Shown: positions 42,861 to 53,365, counted from the stretch's first letter. The stretch: DNA of 64,000 nucleotides from Streptomyces peucetius (GCF_025854275.1 NZ_CP107567.1:4526001-4590000), one strand, 5' to 3'. The notes: a model not told the origin generated them from the sequence alone. Translations and numbers: made by a program.

Positions 42861-44138
42861 ATGTTGCCGATGATGACCCGGCGCGTAGCGGTGATCGGTG
42901 GCAGCCGTATCCCCTTCGCCCGGTCCGACGGCCCCTACGCCACCGCCTCCAACCAGGAGATGCTCGGCGCCGCCCTCGACGGTCTGGTCGAGCGCCACGG
43001 CCTGCGGGAGCCGGGCGCGGTCGGAGAGTTCGTGGCAGGCGCCGTCCTCAAGCACAGCCGGGACTTCAACCTCGCCCGCGAGACCGTGCTGGGCTCCGGG
43101 CTCGACCCGAGGACCCCCGCGTACGACATCCAGCAGGCCTGCGGCACCGGACTGCAGGCGGTCGTCGCCGTCGCCAACAAGATCGCCCTCGGCGCGATCG
43201 AGAGCGGCATCGCGGGCGGCGCCGACACCACCAGCGACGCGCCGCTCGGCGTCAACGACGAACTTCGCCGGATCCTGCTCGAGGCACGGCGCGCGAAGAG
43301 CGCCGGCGCCCGGATCAAGGCCCTCTCCCGCGTACGTCCCAGGCACCTCGTCCCCGACATCCCGCAAAACGCCGAGCCGCGCACCGGCCTCTCCATGGGC
43401 GAGCACGCCGCGATCACCGCCGCGAAATGGGGCGTCGGCCGCGAAGAGCAGGACCTGCTGGCCGCAACCAGCCACCAGCGGCTAGCCGCGGCGTACGAAC
43501 GCGGCTTCTTCGACGACCTCGTCGTCCCCTACCGGGGGCTCGAACGCGACCAGAATCTGCGCCCCGGCTCCACGCCGGAGAAGCTCGCCACGCTCAGGAC
43601 CGTGTACGGCAACGACCGGCCCGGCGCGACGATGACCGCCGGCAACTCGACGCCGCTCACCGACGGCGCGGCGACCGTGCTGCTGGCGAGCGAGGAATGG
43701 GCCGAACAGCACGGCCTCCGGCCGCTCGCCCACCTCACCGCCTACGAGACGGGGGCCGTGGACCATGTGAACGGTGACCGGGCCGGCGGCGACGACGGCC
43801 TGCTGATGGCGCCCGCGTACGCCGTGCCGCGGATGCTGCGGCGCGCCGGTCTGGGGATCGAGGACTTCGACCTGGTCGAGATCCACGAGGCGTTCGCCTC
43901 CCAGGTGCTCGCGACGCTCGCGGCCTGGGAGAAGCAGGGCCTCGCACCGGTCGACCGGGAGCGGCTGAACGTCGCCGGGTCCTCGCTCGCCACCGGGCAC
44001 CCCTTCGCCGCCACCGGCGCCCGGATCGTCGCCACCCTGGCCAAGCTCCTCGCCGAGCGCGAGGGCCCCGCCCGCGGCCTGATCTCCGTCTGCGCGGCGG
44101 GCGGCCTGGGTGTCACCGCGATCCTCGAACGCGCGTGA
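42861..44138 (+). CDS. Acetyl-CoA acetyltransferase, FadA2-like thiolase
   Basis: Thiolase of 425 residues for the last step of beta-oxidation or its reverse. The acyl-binding Cys lies in YDIQQACGTGLQAVVAVAN, the conserved His in LNVAGSSLATGHPFAATGARI (GHP), and the second Cys in LISVCAAGGLGVTAILE, the complete thiolase triad. EIHEAFASQVLATLAAWEKQG fits the same family. AGGAG lies nine bases before the ATG at 42861. It is divergent from fabG4 and upstream of the fadD-like ligase; order and orientation match the mycobacterial fabG4-htdX/fadA2 locus. Confidence 0.93.
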   Translation: MLPMMTRRVAVIGGSRIPFARSDGPYATASNQEMLGAALDGLVERHGLREPGAVGEFVAGAVLKHSRDFNLARETVLGSGLDPRTPAYDIQQACGTGLQAVVAVANKIALGAIESGIAGGADTTSDAPLGVNDELRRILLEARRAKSAGARIKALSRVRPRHLVPDIPQNAEPRTGLSMGEHAAITAAKWGVGREEQDLLAATSHQRLAAAYERGFFDDLVVPYRGLERDQNLRPGSTPEKLATLRTVYGNDRPGATMTAGNSTPLTDGAATVLLASEEWAEQHGLRPLAHLTAYETGAVDHVNGDRAGGDDGLLMAPAYAVPRMLRRAGLGIEDFDLVEIHEAFASQVLATLAAWEKQGLAPVDRERLNVAGSSLATGHPFAATGARIVATLAKLLAEREGPARGLISVCAAGGLGVTAILERA

Positions 44139-44152
44139 GCGTCCCCCTACCG

Positions 44153-44213
44153 CACCCGCCAGACCCTCAACACCCGCAGCACCCGCCAGACCCTCAGCAC
44201 CCGCCACACCCGG
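44153..44213. repeat. Two 27-bp tandem units between fadA2 and fadD genes
   Basis: A 27-base unit starting CACCCGCCAGACCCTCAACA (44153-44179) is followed by a near-identical copy at 44180-44206 (two changes) and a partial third beginning CACCCGG. It fills most of the 96-base spacer between the thiolase and ligase genes and may affect their coupling. Confidence 0.75.
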
Positions 44214-44234
44214 AACCGTCACGAGGAGCCGCAC

Positions 44235-46157
44235 GTGTCAGTCGATCTGGTTGTCCCCGCCGGGGCGCCCGAGCCGGTGGAGCCGCACAAGAAGCAGGTG
44301 GACGGCGTGGTCCGGGAGGTGTCCGTGCCGGCGCTGGTCCCGGCCGTCACCGGCGGATCCCTCGCCGACATCCCCTTCCGCAACGCCCGTGAGGCGCCCG
44401 ACGACGCCGTACTCAGCCGCAAGGGCGCCGACGGGGTCTGGCAGGACGTGAGCGCCGCGCGGTTCGCCGAGGACGTCCTCGCCGTCGCGAAGGGCCTGAT
44501 CGCCGAGGGGCTGGAACCGGGCGACCGGATCGCGATCATGTCCCGTACGACGTACGAGTGGACGCTCCTCGACTTCGCCGCCTGGGCCGCCGGTCTGATC
44601 ACCGTCCCCGTCTATCCGACGTCGTCCGCCTTCCAGGCGCGCTGGATCCTCCAGAACTCGGGCGCCGTGGCCTGCGCCGTCGAGAGCGCCGAACAGGCCA
44701 GGCTGATCAGCAACGAACGCGGTCAGTTGCCCGGCCTCGACCATCTCTGGGCCTTCGACACCGGCGGTCTCGCCCAGCTCCGGAAGGCCGGTGAGGAGGC
44801 CCGCATCCCCGACGCGGTCGTCACGGCCCGCAGGGCCTCGCTCTCGCCGGAAACGATCGCGACCCTGATCTACACCTCCGGCACCACCGGCCGCCCCAAG
44901 GGCTGCGTGCTCACCCACGCCAACTTCTTCGCCGAGGTCGACAACGCGATCGAGCTCCTGCACCCCGTCTTCAAGTCGGTCAGCAAGGAACCCGCCTCCA
45001 CTCTCCTCTTCCTGCCCCTGTCGCACGTCTTCGGGCGCATGGTCGCCATCGGCTGCATACGCGCCCGGGTCCGGCTCGGGCACGCCCCGTCCATCCGGAC
45101 GGAGGACCTGCTCGCGGACCTGGCGGGCTTCCGGCCGACGTTCCTGCTGGCCATCCCGTACGTGCTGGAAAAGGTCTTCAACACCGGCCGCGCCACCGCG
45201 GAGAAGATGGGCAGGGCCGCGTCCTTCGACCGCGCCGCGAAGATCGCGCAGCGGTACGGGCTGGCGGTCGAGGCCGCGCAGCACGGCACCGGACCGGGAC
45301 CGTCGCTCGGGCTCAGGGCGGCGCGCGCGCTCTACGACCCGCTGGTCTACCGCCGGATCCGCGCGGCGCTCGGCGGCAAGGTGCGGTACGCCATCTGCGG
45401 CGGCTCACCGCTCGGCCGCCGGCTCGCCTCCTTCTACGCGGGCGCCGGCATCCAGGTCTTCGAGGGGTACGGCCTCACCGAGACCACCGCGGCCTCCACG
45501 GTCACCCCGCCGCTGCGGCCCCGGCTCGGGACGGTCGGCTGGCCGATGCCCGGCACGGCGGTACGCATCGCCGACGACGGCGAGGTGCTGCTGCGCGGCG
45601 GCCAGGTCTGCGGCGGCTACTGGGACGCCGAGAGCGGCACGGCGGTCCCGCTGACCGACCGGGAGGGCTGGCTGCCGACCGGTGACCTGGGGGCGCTCGA
45701 CGGCGACGGCTATCTGACGATCACCGGGCGCAAGAAGGACATCATCATCACCTCCGGCGGCAAGAACGTCGCGCCGGCCCCGCTGGAGGACTGGCTGCGC
45801 GCCCACCCGCTGGTCTCCCAGTGCATGGTCGTCGGCGACGACCGTCCGTACATCACCGCCCTGCTCACCCTCGACCAGGACGGGCTCGACCACTGGCGGC
45901 GGATGAAGAAGAAGGTGCATCTCCCCCTGGCCGACCTGGTGCAGGACGAGGAACTGCTCGACGCGCTGCAGCGCGCGGTCGACGAGGCGAACCGGCTGGT
46001 CTCCCGGGCGGAGTCCATCCGCCGCTTCACGGTGCTGACGGTGGACCTCACCGAGGAGAGCGGCCATCTGACGCCGTCCCTGAAGCTGAAGCGCGCGGCG
46101 ATCGCCCGTGACTTCGGGTCGGAGATCGAATCGCTCTACGACGGCCGGCGCGGCTAG
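44235..46157 (+). CDS. Long-chain fatty acid-CoA ligase (AMP-binding, FadD15-like)
   Basis: Adenylate-forming enzyme of 640 residues that activates fatty acids with ATP and CoA. The AMP motif is TLIYTSGTTGRPKGCVLTHANF at about 214-235. GYGLTETTAASTVTPP is the A5-type motif, GEVLLRGGQVCGGYWD and DREGWLPTGDLGALDGDGYLTITGRKKDIIITSGGKNVAPAPLED are the A7/A8 motifs, and the C-terminal K (LKLKRAAIARDF) follows. GTG at 44235 is used with GAGGAG upstream. It completes the fatty-acid module with the thiolase, reductase and dehydratase. Confidence 0.94.
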   Translation: MSVDLVVPAGAPEPVEPHKKQVDGVVREVSVPALVPAVTGGSLADIPFRNAREAPDDAVLSRKGADGVWQDVSAARFAEDVLAVAKGLIAEGLEPGDRIAIMSRTTYEWTLLDFAAWAAGLITVPVYPTSSAFQARWILQNSGAVACAVESAEQARLISNERGQLPGLDHLWAFDTGGLAQLRKAGEEARIPDAVVTARRASLSPETIATLIYTSGTTGRPKGCVLTHANFFAEVDNAIELLHPVFKSVSKEPASTLLFLPLSHVFGRMVAIGCIRARVRLGHAPSIRTEDLLADLAGFRPTFLLAIPYVLEKVFNTGRATAEKMGRAASFDRAAKIAQRYGLAVEAAQHGTGPGPSLGLRAARALYDPLVYRRIRAALGGKVRYAICGGSPLGRRLASFYAGAGIQVFEGYGLTETTAASTVTPPLRPRLGTVGWPMPGTAVRIADDGEVLLRGGQVCGGYWDAESGTAVPLTDREGWLPTGDLGALDGDGYLTITGRKKDIIITSGGKNVAPAPLEDWLRAHPLVSQCMVVGDDRPYITALLTLDQDGLDHWRRMKKKVHLPLADLVQDEELLDALQRAVDEANRLVSRAESIRRFTVLTVDLTEESGHLTPSLKLKRAAIARDFGSEIESLYDGRRG

Positions 46158-46185
46158 CGGCGCGGAGCGGCTGCGCAGAAAAGGC

Positions 46186-46217
46186 AGGAGCCTCACCCCG
46201 GACGGGGTGAGGCTCCT
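46186..46217. terminator. Hairpin between convergent fadD and cold shock gene
   Basis: Perfect 14-bp stem AGGAGCCTCACCCC / GGGGTGAGGCTCCT with a GGAC loop, placed between two converging genes and followed by TTGG. It can serve both directions. Confidence 0.85.
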
Positions 46218-46258
46218 TGGGTACTGCTGAGTCGTGCGCGATCGCCGACCCTGGCTGA

Positions 46259-46462
46259 CTAGGCCGGGGTGACGTTCTCCGCCTGCGGGCCCTTGGGGCC
46301 CTGGGTGACGTCGAAGTTCACGACCTGGTTCTCCTCGAGGGAGCGGAACCCGGACGCGTTGATCGCGGAGTAGTGGACGAAGACATCCGGGCCGCCGCCG
46401 TCCTGGGCGATGAAGCCGAAGCCCTTTTCAGCGTTGAACCACTTGACGGTTCCGGTAGCCAT
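46259..46462 (-). CDS. Cold shock protein (CspA family)
   Basis: Single-domain RNA/ssDNA chaperone of 67 residues. It begins [22 protein letters not shown], with the RNP1 motif KGFGFI and RNP2 motif VFVHYSAI, and continues [24 protein letters not shown], a full-length actinomycete Csp. The ATG at 46462 has GGGAGGG upstream. A long leader of more than 100 bases before it may hold a temperature-responsive structure, as in many csp mRNAs. Confidence 0.95.
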   Translation of the reverse strand: MATGTVKWFNAEKGFGFIAQDGGGPDVFVHYSAINASGFRSLEENQVVNFDVTQGPKGPQAENVTPA

Positions 46463-47651
<1,189 letters not shown>

Positions 47652-47696
47652 TCTGGGCCCTGACCGGTGGGGCGGGCCGAAACGGGGGGATTTCAG

Positions 47697-49526
47697 GTGC
47701 AGGCACTCGAACCGGAGGAGCCGCGCAGAATCGGCGCGTACCAGCTGCTCGGCAGACTCGGGGCGGGCGGGATGGGCCGGGTCTATCTGGGGCGCAGCAC
47801 CGGCGGGCGCACCGTCGCGGTCAAGGTCGTCCATCCGCACTTCGCGCTCGACGGCGAGTTCCGGGCCAGGTTCCGGCGCGAGGTCGAGGCGGCCCGCCGT
47901 GTCGGCGGCGAATGGACCGCCACGGTGCTGGACGCCGACCCGGACGCGCCCCAGCCGTGGGTCGCGACCGGCTACGTCGCCGGGCCGGCCCTGGCCGAGG
48001 CGGTCGCCCAGCACGGCCCGCTGCCCGGCCGCTCCGTACGGCTGCTGGGCCGGGGGCTCGCGCAGGCGCTGACGGCGGTGCACACCGTGGGCCTGGTGCA
48101 CCGGGACGTGAAACCGTCCAACGTGCTGCTGACCCTCGAAGGACCGCGGCTGATCGACTTCGGCATCGTGCGGGCCACCGACGGCACGGCGTCCCTCACC
48201 TCCACCGGCGCGTCGGTCGGCTCGCCCGGGTACATGGCGCCGGAGCAGATCCTCGGCAGGCGCGTCACCGGCGCGGCCGACGTCTTCTCCCTCGGCGCGA
48301 CGCTGGCGTACGCCGCCACCGGAGAGGCGCCCTTCCCCGGCGACTCCTCCGCCGCGCTGCTCTACAAGGTCGTGCACGACGAGCCCGAACTGGGCTCGCT
48401 CGACGGCGAGCTGCGGGACCTGGTGGCCGCCTGCCTGGACAAGGACCCGGCCGCGCGGCCCGCTCCCGCCGAGATCGCGGCGAGGCTGCTGCCCGATGCG
48501 GAGAGCGGCGACGGATGGCTGCCGACGGCCATGGTCGAGCAGATCAGCCGGGCGGCCGTCGCGCTGCTTCATCTGGAGTCCTCGCCCATGACGGACGCGC
48601 CGGCGCCCGGGCTGTCGGGGCCGGTGGCGTTCAGCAGCCCCGCGGTCGGTGTCTTCGGCCCGCCGCTCCCCGAGGCCCCTCCCGCACCGGCCGCCCCTGG
48701 GCACCAGCCGTCCGTGCAGAGCCCCGTCGGAGCGGCCGCCCGGGGGCCGTCCGCGTACGGCGGTGACGTCCAGGGCCCGCCCACGCAGCGGCCGCCCGGG
48801 CAAGGCGCCACCGGCCAGGGGCCCGTCGGGCCGGCCGCGGCCGCCGGCCGGTGGCCGTCGGACACGCCCGGCGTCCAGCCCGGTCCGTCCGTTCCGTCCG
48901 TCAACGGCGTGGCTATCGCGGCCGGCCCTGTCCGGCGTGGCCGGCAGATCAGCTGCGGCCTCGCGCTGGCGGTCGCCTGCGCCGTCGCGGCGGTGACGGT
49001 CGGCAGCGCGTTCCTCCTCGAGTGGTGGCCCGGCAAGGGCGACTCGGACAAGGGCGGCTCCGGCACGGCGCAGCCGCCGGCGGGCGGCGACTCGGACGCC
49101 GCGCCACCGTCCGGCTCCGCGGACCGGGCCGGCGCGGTGCCGTCGGCGGCCGCAGTGCCGTCCGCCCTCATCGGTACCTGGACCGGTGACGTGGAAGCGC
49201 CGACCACGTTTTCGGCGCACGTTCTCACCCTCGAGATCACCGCTGGAGAACAGAACGACATGGTCGCCCGTTCGACCGACCACCTTGTCCTGAGCAATGT
49301 CGCCGAGTTCAAGTGCCACGCCCTCGGCAAGCTCGTCTCGGCCACCGACACGGCCGTGCGCGTCCAGGAGAGCGTGGACCCGCAACGTCCGAACCCGCCC
49401 GGGCAGTGCCAGACCGCGAGCGTCGTGTGGGTGTTCACCCTCCAGGAGGACGGCACCCTGCGCTACGAGCCCGAAGGTGCCGCACCGGGACGGCAGTCGG
49501 GAACGCTCACGAAGAGCGCCGGCTGA
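47697..49526 (+). CDS. Receptor-like Ser/Thr protein kinase, first of a tandem pair
   Basis: Membrane kinase of 609 residues. Catalytic domain (~10-270): RIGAYQLLGRLGAGGMGRVYLGR (P-loop), VAVKVV (Lys), GLVHRDVKPSNVLL (catalytic loop), LIDFGI (DFG), GYMAPEQIL (APE), all intact. A Pro/Gly-rich linker (~290-410) leads to a membrane helix near 417-442, then an extracytoplasmic domain with a fold unlike PASTA, including cysteine pairs in NVAEFKCHALGKL and PPGQCQTASVV. GTG at 47697 with GGGGGG upstream. The neighbouring kinase (49599) is a close paralog. Ligand unknown. Confidence 0.93.
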   Translation: MQALEPEEPRRIGAYQLLGRLGAGGMGRVYLGRSTGGRTVAVKVVHPHFALDGEFRARFRREVEAARRVGGEWTATVLDADPDAPQPWVATGYVAGPALAEAVAQHGPLPGRSVRLLGRGLAQALTAVHTVGLVHRDVKPSNVLLTLEGPRLIDFGIVRATDGTASLTSTGASVGSPGYMAPEQILGRRVTGAADVFSLGATLAYAATGEAPFPGDSSAALLYKVVHDEPELGSLDGELRDLVAACLDKDPAARPAPAEIAARLLPDAESGDGWLPTAMVEQISRAAVALLHLESSPMTDAPAPGLSGPVAFSSPAVGVFGPPLPEAPPAPAAPGHQPSVQSPVGAAARGPSAYGGDVQGPPTQRPPGQGATGQGPVGPAAAAGRWPSDTPGVQPGPSVPSVNGVAIAAGPVRRGRQISCGLALAVACAVAAVTVGSAFLLEWWPGKGDSDKGGSGTAQPPAGGDSDAAPPSGSADRAGAVPSAAAVPSALIGTWTGDVEAPTTFSAHVLTLEITAGEQNDMVARSTDHLVLSNVAEFKCHALGKLVSATDTAVRVQESVDPQRPNPPGQCQTASVVWVFTLQEDGTLRYEPEGAAPGRQSGTLTKSAG

Positions 49527-49598
49527 GGACGGACGTCTCTCCCGGCGGAGCCCTAGGCTGAGGGCCGACTTGCGCAGAGGCCGAACGGGGAGTTTCAG

Positions 49599-51416
49599 AT
49601 GCAGCCGCTGGATCCGGGAGAGCCGCGCCGCATCGGGGCGTACCGCCTGCTGGGCAGGCTCGGGGCGGGCGGGATGGGCCGGGTCTATCTGGGGCGCAGC
49701 GCCGGCGGGCGCACCGTCGCGGTCAAGGTCGTCCATCCGCACTTCGCGCTCGACGACGAGTTCCGGGCCAGGTTCCGGCGAGAGGTGGAAGCGGCGCGGC
49801 GGGTCGGCGGGGAATGGACCGCCCCCGTGCTGGACGCCGACCCGGACGCGCCCGTGCCGTGGGTCGCGACCGGCTACGTCGCGGGCCCCGCCCTCTCCCG
49901 GGTGATCGCCGGGCAGGGGCCGCTGCCCGCGGCATCCGTCCGCGTGCTCGGCTTCGGACTGGCCGGGGCACTCACCGCCGTACACGCGCTGGGGCTGGTG
50001 CACAGGGACGTGAAACCGTCGAACGTGCTGCTGACCCTGGAGGGGCCGCGGCTGATCGACTTCGGGATCGCCCGCGCCACGGACGGTACGGCGTCCCTCA
50101 CCTCCACCGGTGTCTCCGTCGGGTCGCCGGGCTACATGTCTCCCGAGCAGATCCTCGGCAAGGGCGTCACGGGCGCCGCCGACGTCTTCTCGCTCGGCGC
50201 GGTCCTCGCGTACGCGGCGACCGGCACCGCTCCCTTCCCCGGCGACTCCTCCGCCGCGCTGCTCTACAAGGTGGTGCACGAGGAACCCGAACTCGCGTCT
50301 CTCGAGGGGGAGCTGCGCGAGCTGACCGCCGCATGTCTGGCCAAGGACCCGGCGGCCCGGCCCGCCCCCGGGGAGGTCGCGGACCGGCTGGCGGCCGGGC
50401 CGGCGCAGTCGGCCGGATGGCTGCCGGGTCCGGTGGTCGAGCAGATCAGCCGCGCGGCCGTCGAACTGCTGCACCTGGAATCCGCGCCGCCGCAGGCAGA
50501 GCCGCCCGTGCCCGGTTCGCCGCCGCCCGTGCCCGCTCCGTCCGGGGCCGATCCGTCCGCGCCCGGGTCCGGGTCCGGTTCCGCGCCCGCGCCCGGATCC
50601 GGACCGGTGGCGGCCGAGCCGGGCGCGTCGGGGCCCGTCGCGTTCAGCAGCCCCGCCGTCGGCGTCTTCGGCCCGCCGGTCGGACCGGGTGCGCCGGGGG
50701 AGGCCCCGGCCCCCTGGGCGCCGCCGCCCGTCGCACCGGGTGCCGGTCCGCAGCCCGGTCCGCAGCCGTCCGGCCCGTCACAGCCGCCCGGCGGCACGCC
50801 CGGCACCCCGCCGCAGACGCCAGGGAGCGGCTTCTCGTTCTCCGGGGGCGGCGGACGGAGGATCAGCTGCACCCTCGCGCTCACCGTCGCCGGCGCTCTC
50901 GCCGCCGTCACCGTCGGCGCCGGAGTCCTCCTCGACACCTGGCGCAACGCCGACGCCGACAAGGGCGACCTCGGGGCACAGCCCCCGCCTTCGGCGTCGG
51001 CTTCCAAGTCCCCGCCGGCCGCCGGAGGGGCGGAGCAGGTCGACGAGGTGCCCAGGGCGTTCGTCGGCACCTGGAGCGGTCCGGCGACCGAGCAGAGGGG
51101 CATACCGCACGGCACGGTCACGGTCACCGTCACCGAAGGGAAGGAGGGCGAGGACGTCGTCCGTACGACCACTTCGATCTCCGTCGCGAAGGTGACCGTC
51201 GAGTGCCACGGGGTCGGCAGGCTCGCGTCCGGCAGCACCGCCCGCACGCTGCGGATCGAGGAACGCACGGACCCCGAACGGCCCCCGCAGAGCTTGTGCA
51301 CCGGAGGCGAGGCGCTGTTGGAGCTCACGCTCGCCGGTGACACCACGCTGCACTACCGGTCCCACGAGGATGCCGCGGGCCGCCCGACCGCGACGCTCAC
51401 CAAGACGACCGGTTGA
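49599..51416 (+). CDS. Receptor-like Ser/Thr protein kinase, second of a tandem pair
   Basis: Membrane kinase of 605 residues, with kinase domain about 80% alike by eye to its neighbour. All catalytic motifs are intact: LLGRLGAGGMGRVYLGR, VAVKVV, GLVHRDVKPSNVLL, LIDFGIARATDG, GYMSPEQIL. A Pro-rich linker (~290-415) precedes a membrane helix near 421-445. The extracytoplasmic domain has the same layout as in the first kinase (YFVGTWSGP ... VECHGVGRL ... QSLCTGGEALLELTLAGD) but is much more diverged, so the pair may sense different ligands. Both genes have a TAGNCT -10-like box 30-40 bases upstream. Confidence 0.93.
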   Translation: MQPLDPGEPRRIGAYRLLGRLGAGGMGRVYLGRSAGGRTVAVKVVHPHFALDDEFRARFRREVEAARRVGGEWTAPVLDADPDAPVPWVATGYVAGPALSRVIAGQGPLPAASVRVLGFGLAGALTAVHALGLVHRDVKPSNVLLTLEGPRLIDFGIARATDGTASLTSTGVSVGSPGYMSPEQILGKGVTGAADVFSLGAVLAYAATGTAPFPGDSSAALLYKVVHEEPELASLEGELRELTAACLAKDPAARPAPGEVADRLAAGPAQSAGWLPGPVVEQISRAAVELLHLESAPPQAEPPVPGSPPPVPAPSGADPSAPGSGSGSAPAPGSGPVAAEPGASGPVAFSSPAVGVFGPPVGPGAPGEAPAPWAPPPVAPGAGPQPGPQPSGPSQPPGGTPGTPPQTPGSGFSFSGGGGRRISCTLALTVAGALAAVTVGAGVLLDTWRNADADKGDLGAQPPPSASASKSPPAAGGAEQVDEVPRAFVGTWSGPATEQRGIPHGTVTVTVTEGKEGEDVVRTTTSISVAKVTVECHGVGRLASGSTARTLRIEERTDPERPPQSLCTGGEALLELTLAGDTTLHYRSHEDAAGRPTATLTKTTG

Positions 51417-51492
51417 CGGGCCGGTCGGGGCCGTGGCGTAGCCTGGATCGGTCCGTGGAAATAAGCAGAAAACCGCCGAAGGGTGACGTCCG

Positions 51493-52692
51493 GTGACCGA
51501 GAAGGCCGATCTTCAGACCGTCCTGGACCGTGCCGCCGAAGGCGGTCGGATCACGGCAGAGGAAGCGCTCGAGCTCTACCGCTCCGCTCCGCTGCACGCC
51601 CTCGGCGCGGCGGCGGACGCCGTGCGCCGGCGCCGGTACGCGGGCACCGAGCACATCGCGACGTACATCATCGAGCGCAACATCAACTACACCAACGTGT
51701 GCGTCACGGCCTGCAAGTTCTGCGCCTTCTACGCGGCTCCGAAGGACACCGCCAAGGGCTGGACCCGCGACCTCGACGACATCCTGCGCCGCTGCGCGGA
51801 GACCGTCGAGCTCGGCGGCACACAGATCATGTTCCAGGGCGGCCACCACCCCGACTACGGGGTCGAGTACTACGAGCAGCACTTCGCGGCCATCAAGAAG
51901 GAGTTCCCGCAGCTGGTGATCCACTCGCTCGGCGCATCCGAGGTGGAGCACATGGCCAGGATCTCCGGCGTCTCCGTCGAGGAGGCGATCTCCCGCATCC
52001 ACGCCGCCGGTCTCGACTCCTTCGCCGGTGCCGGCGCCGAGCTGCTGCCCGAGCGGCCGCGCAAGGCGATCGCCCCGCTCAAGGAGTCGGGCGAGCGGTG
52101 GCTGGAGATCATGGAGATCGCGCACAACCTCGGGGTCGAGTCCACCTCCACCATGCTGATGGGCACGGGCGAGACGAACGCCGAGCGCATCGAGCACCTG
52201 CGCATGATCCGCGACGTGCAGGACCGCACGGGCGGCTTCCGCGCGTTCATCCCGTACACGTACCAGCCGGAGAACAACCACCTCAAGGGCCGTACGCAGG
52301 CCACGCTCTTCGAGTACCTGCGCATGATCGCGATCGCGCGGCTCTTCCTCGACAACGTCGCGCACATCCAGGGGTCCTGGCTCACCACCGGCAAGGAGGT
52401 CGGCCAGCTGTCGCTGCACTACGGCGCCGACGATCTCGGCTCCATCATGCTCGAGGAGAACGTCGTCTCCTCGGCGGGCGCCAAGCACCGCTCCAACCGC
52501 CTGGAGATCATCGACCTGATCCGCAAGTCGGGCCGCGTCCCCGCACAGCGGACCACGACGTACGAGCACATCGTGGTGCACGACGACCCGGCCGACGACC
52601 CGGTCGACGAGCGCGTCGTCTCGCACATCTCGTCCACCGCGATCGAGGGCGGGACGGCCCACCCGGAGCTGAAGCTGCTCCCCGCGAACTGA
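51493..52692 (+). CDS. mqnC: Dehypoxanthine futalosine cyclase MqnC
   Basis: Radical SAM enzyme of 399 residues that cyclises dehypoxanthine futalosine to cyclic dehypoxanthine futalosine. The cluster motif is NINYTNVCVTACKFCAFYAAP (CxxxCxxC, residues ~71-78). Family stretches GGTQIMFQGGHHPDYGVEYY and FRAFIPYTYQPENNHLKG follow. GTG start at 51493 has GAAGGGTG upstream; a TAGCCT -10-like box lies at 51439-51444. It is followed by the amidohydrolase-like gene after seven bases. Confidence 0.94.
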   Translation: MTEKADLQTVLDRAAEGGRITAEEALELYRSAPLHALGAAADAVRRRRYAGTEHIATYIIERNINYTNVCVTACKFCAFYAAPKDTAKGWTRDLDDILRRCAETVELGGTQIMFQGGHHPDYGVEYYEQHFAAIKKEFPQLVIHSLGASEVEHMARISGVSVEEAISRIHAAGLDSFAGAGAELLPERPRKAIAPLKESGERWLEIMEIAHNLGVESTSTMLMGTGETNAERIEHLRMIRDVQDRTGGFRAFIPYTYQPENNHLKGRTQATLFEYLRMIAIARLFLDNVAHIQGSWLTTGKEVGQLSLHYGADDLGSIMLEENVVSSAGAKHRSNRLEIIDLIRKSGRVPAQRTTTYEHIVVHDDPADDPVDERVVSHISSTAIEGGTAHPELKLLPAN

Positions 52693-52699
52693 CGCGACC

Positions 52700-53299
52700 G
52701 TGCTGACGCTCCACGTCGCCGAGGCCTCGCCGGAACTCGCCGTTCTGGTCGACGGCGCGCACATCGCCGCCGTCGGCCCGTACGAGGAGCTGGCCGCCGC
52801 CCGCCCGCAGGCACGCGTGCGGCGGTGGCCCGGCATCCTCACCCCGGGGCTGCTCAATCCCTACGGGCCCGAACTGCTCGAAGGCGCCTACCACCCGGAT
52901 CCGCGCGAGGCCGGCGAGTTCGGCACCGAGCCGATCACCGGGGAACGCGCGCAGGCCCTCTTCCGCGCCGACGCGTCGCGGCGCGGCGCGAGCGCGCGCC
53001 GCGGGGTCCAGCGGATGCTGGCGCACGGAACGGTCGCCGTCGCGGGCGAGCTGCGCAGCCGGCCCGCCCTGGACGCCGTGCGCCGGGCCGGGCTCGCCGT
53101 CGGCGGCCGCCCGCCGAACCTGCCGGGCCCACCGTCCTTCTCGCCGGTGCCGCTCGTCCTGCTCCCGCCGCCGGCTCCGGGCGGCCCGGCCCGGTTCGCC
53201 GTGTTCGACGTGGCCGACCGGGCGGAACTCGTCCGGCGCGGGGCCTCGACCTGCGTGGCCACCGTCATCGGCGGCCGCCTGGTCCACCGCCGCCGGTAG
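52700..53299 (+). CDS. Imidazolonepropionase/amidohydrolase-like domain protein beside mqnC
   Basis: Protein of 199 residues resembling only the outer composite domain of amidohydrolases: LTLHVAEASPELAVLVDGAHIAAVGPYEELAAARP ... RVRRWPGILTPGLLNPYGPELLEG. In amidohydrolases the PG(L/F)(I/V)xxHxH metal motif would follow, but here it is LTPGLLNPYGPELL, so the metal-binding histidines of the barrel are missing. It lies seven bases after mqnC and is probably co-transcribed. As a relic or pseudo-enzyme near a deaminase-requiring pathway (aminofutalosine deamination) it is noteworthy, but no function is shown. Confidence 0.75.
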   Translation: MLTLHVAEASPELAVLVDGAHIAAVGPYEELAAARPQARVRRWPGILTPGLLNPYGPELLEGAYHPDPREAGEFGTEPITGERAQALFRADASRRGASARRGVQRMLAHGTVAVAGELRSRPALDAVRRAGLAVGGRPPNLPGPPSFSPVPLVLLPPPAPGGPARFAVFDVADRAELVRRGASTCVATVIGGRLVHRRR

Positions 53300-53365
53300 C
53301 CGGACCGGTTCGTCGGTGCGGGTGTGCCGCCGCCGGGCCCGCCCGTCCGCGGCGGTGATGGTCTC

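Noticed and set aside
47697..51416. Tandem kinases as an assembly duplication
   Set aside because: The two copies differ throughout, most strongly in the linker and outer domain, so they are genuine paralogs.
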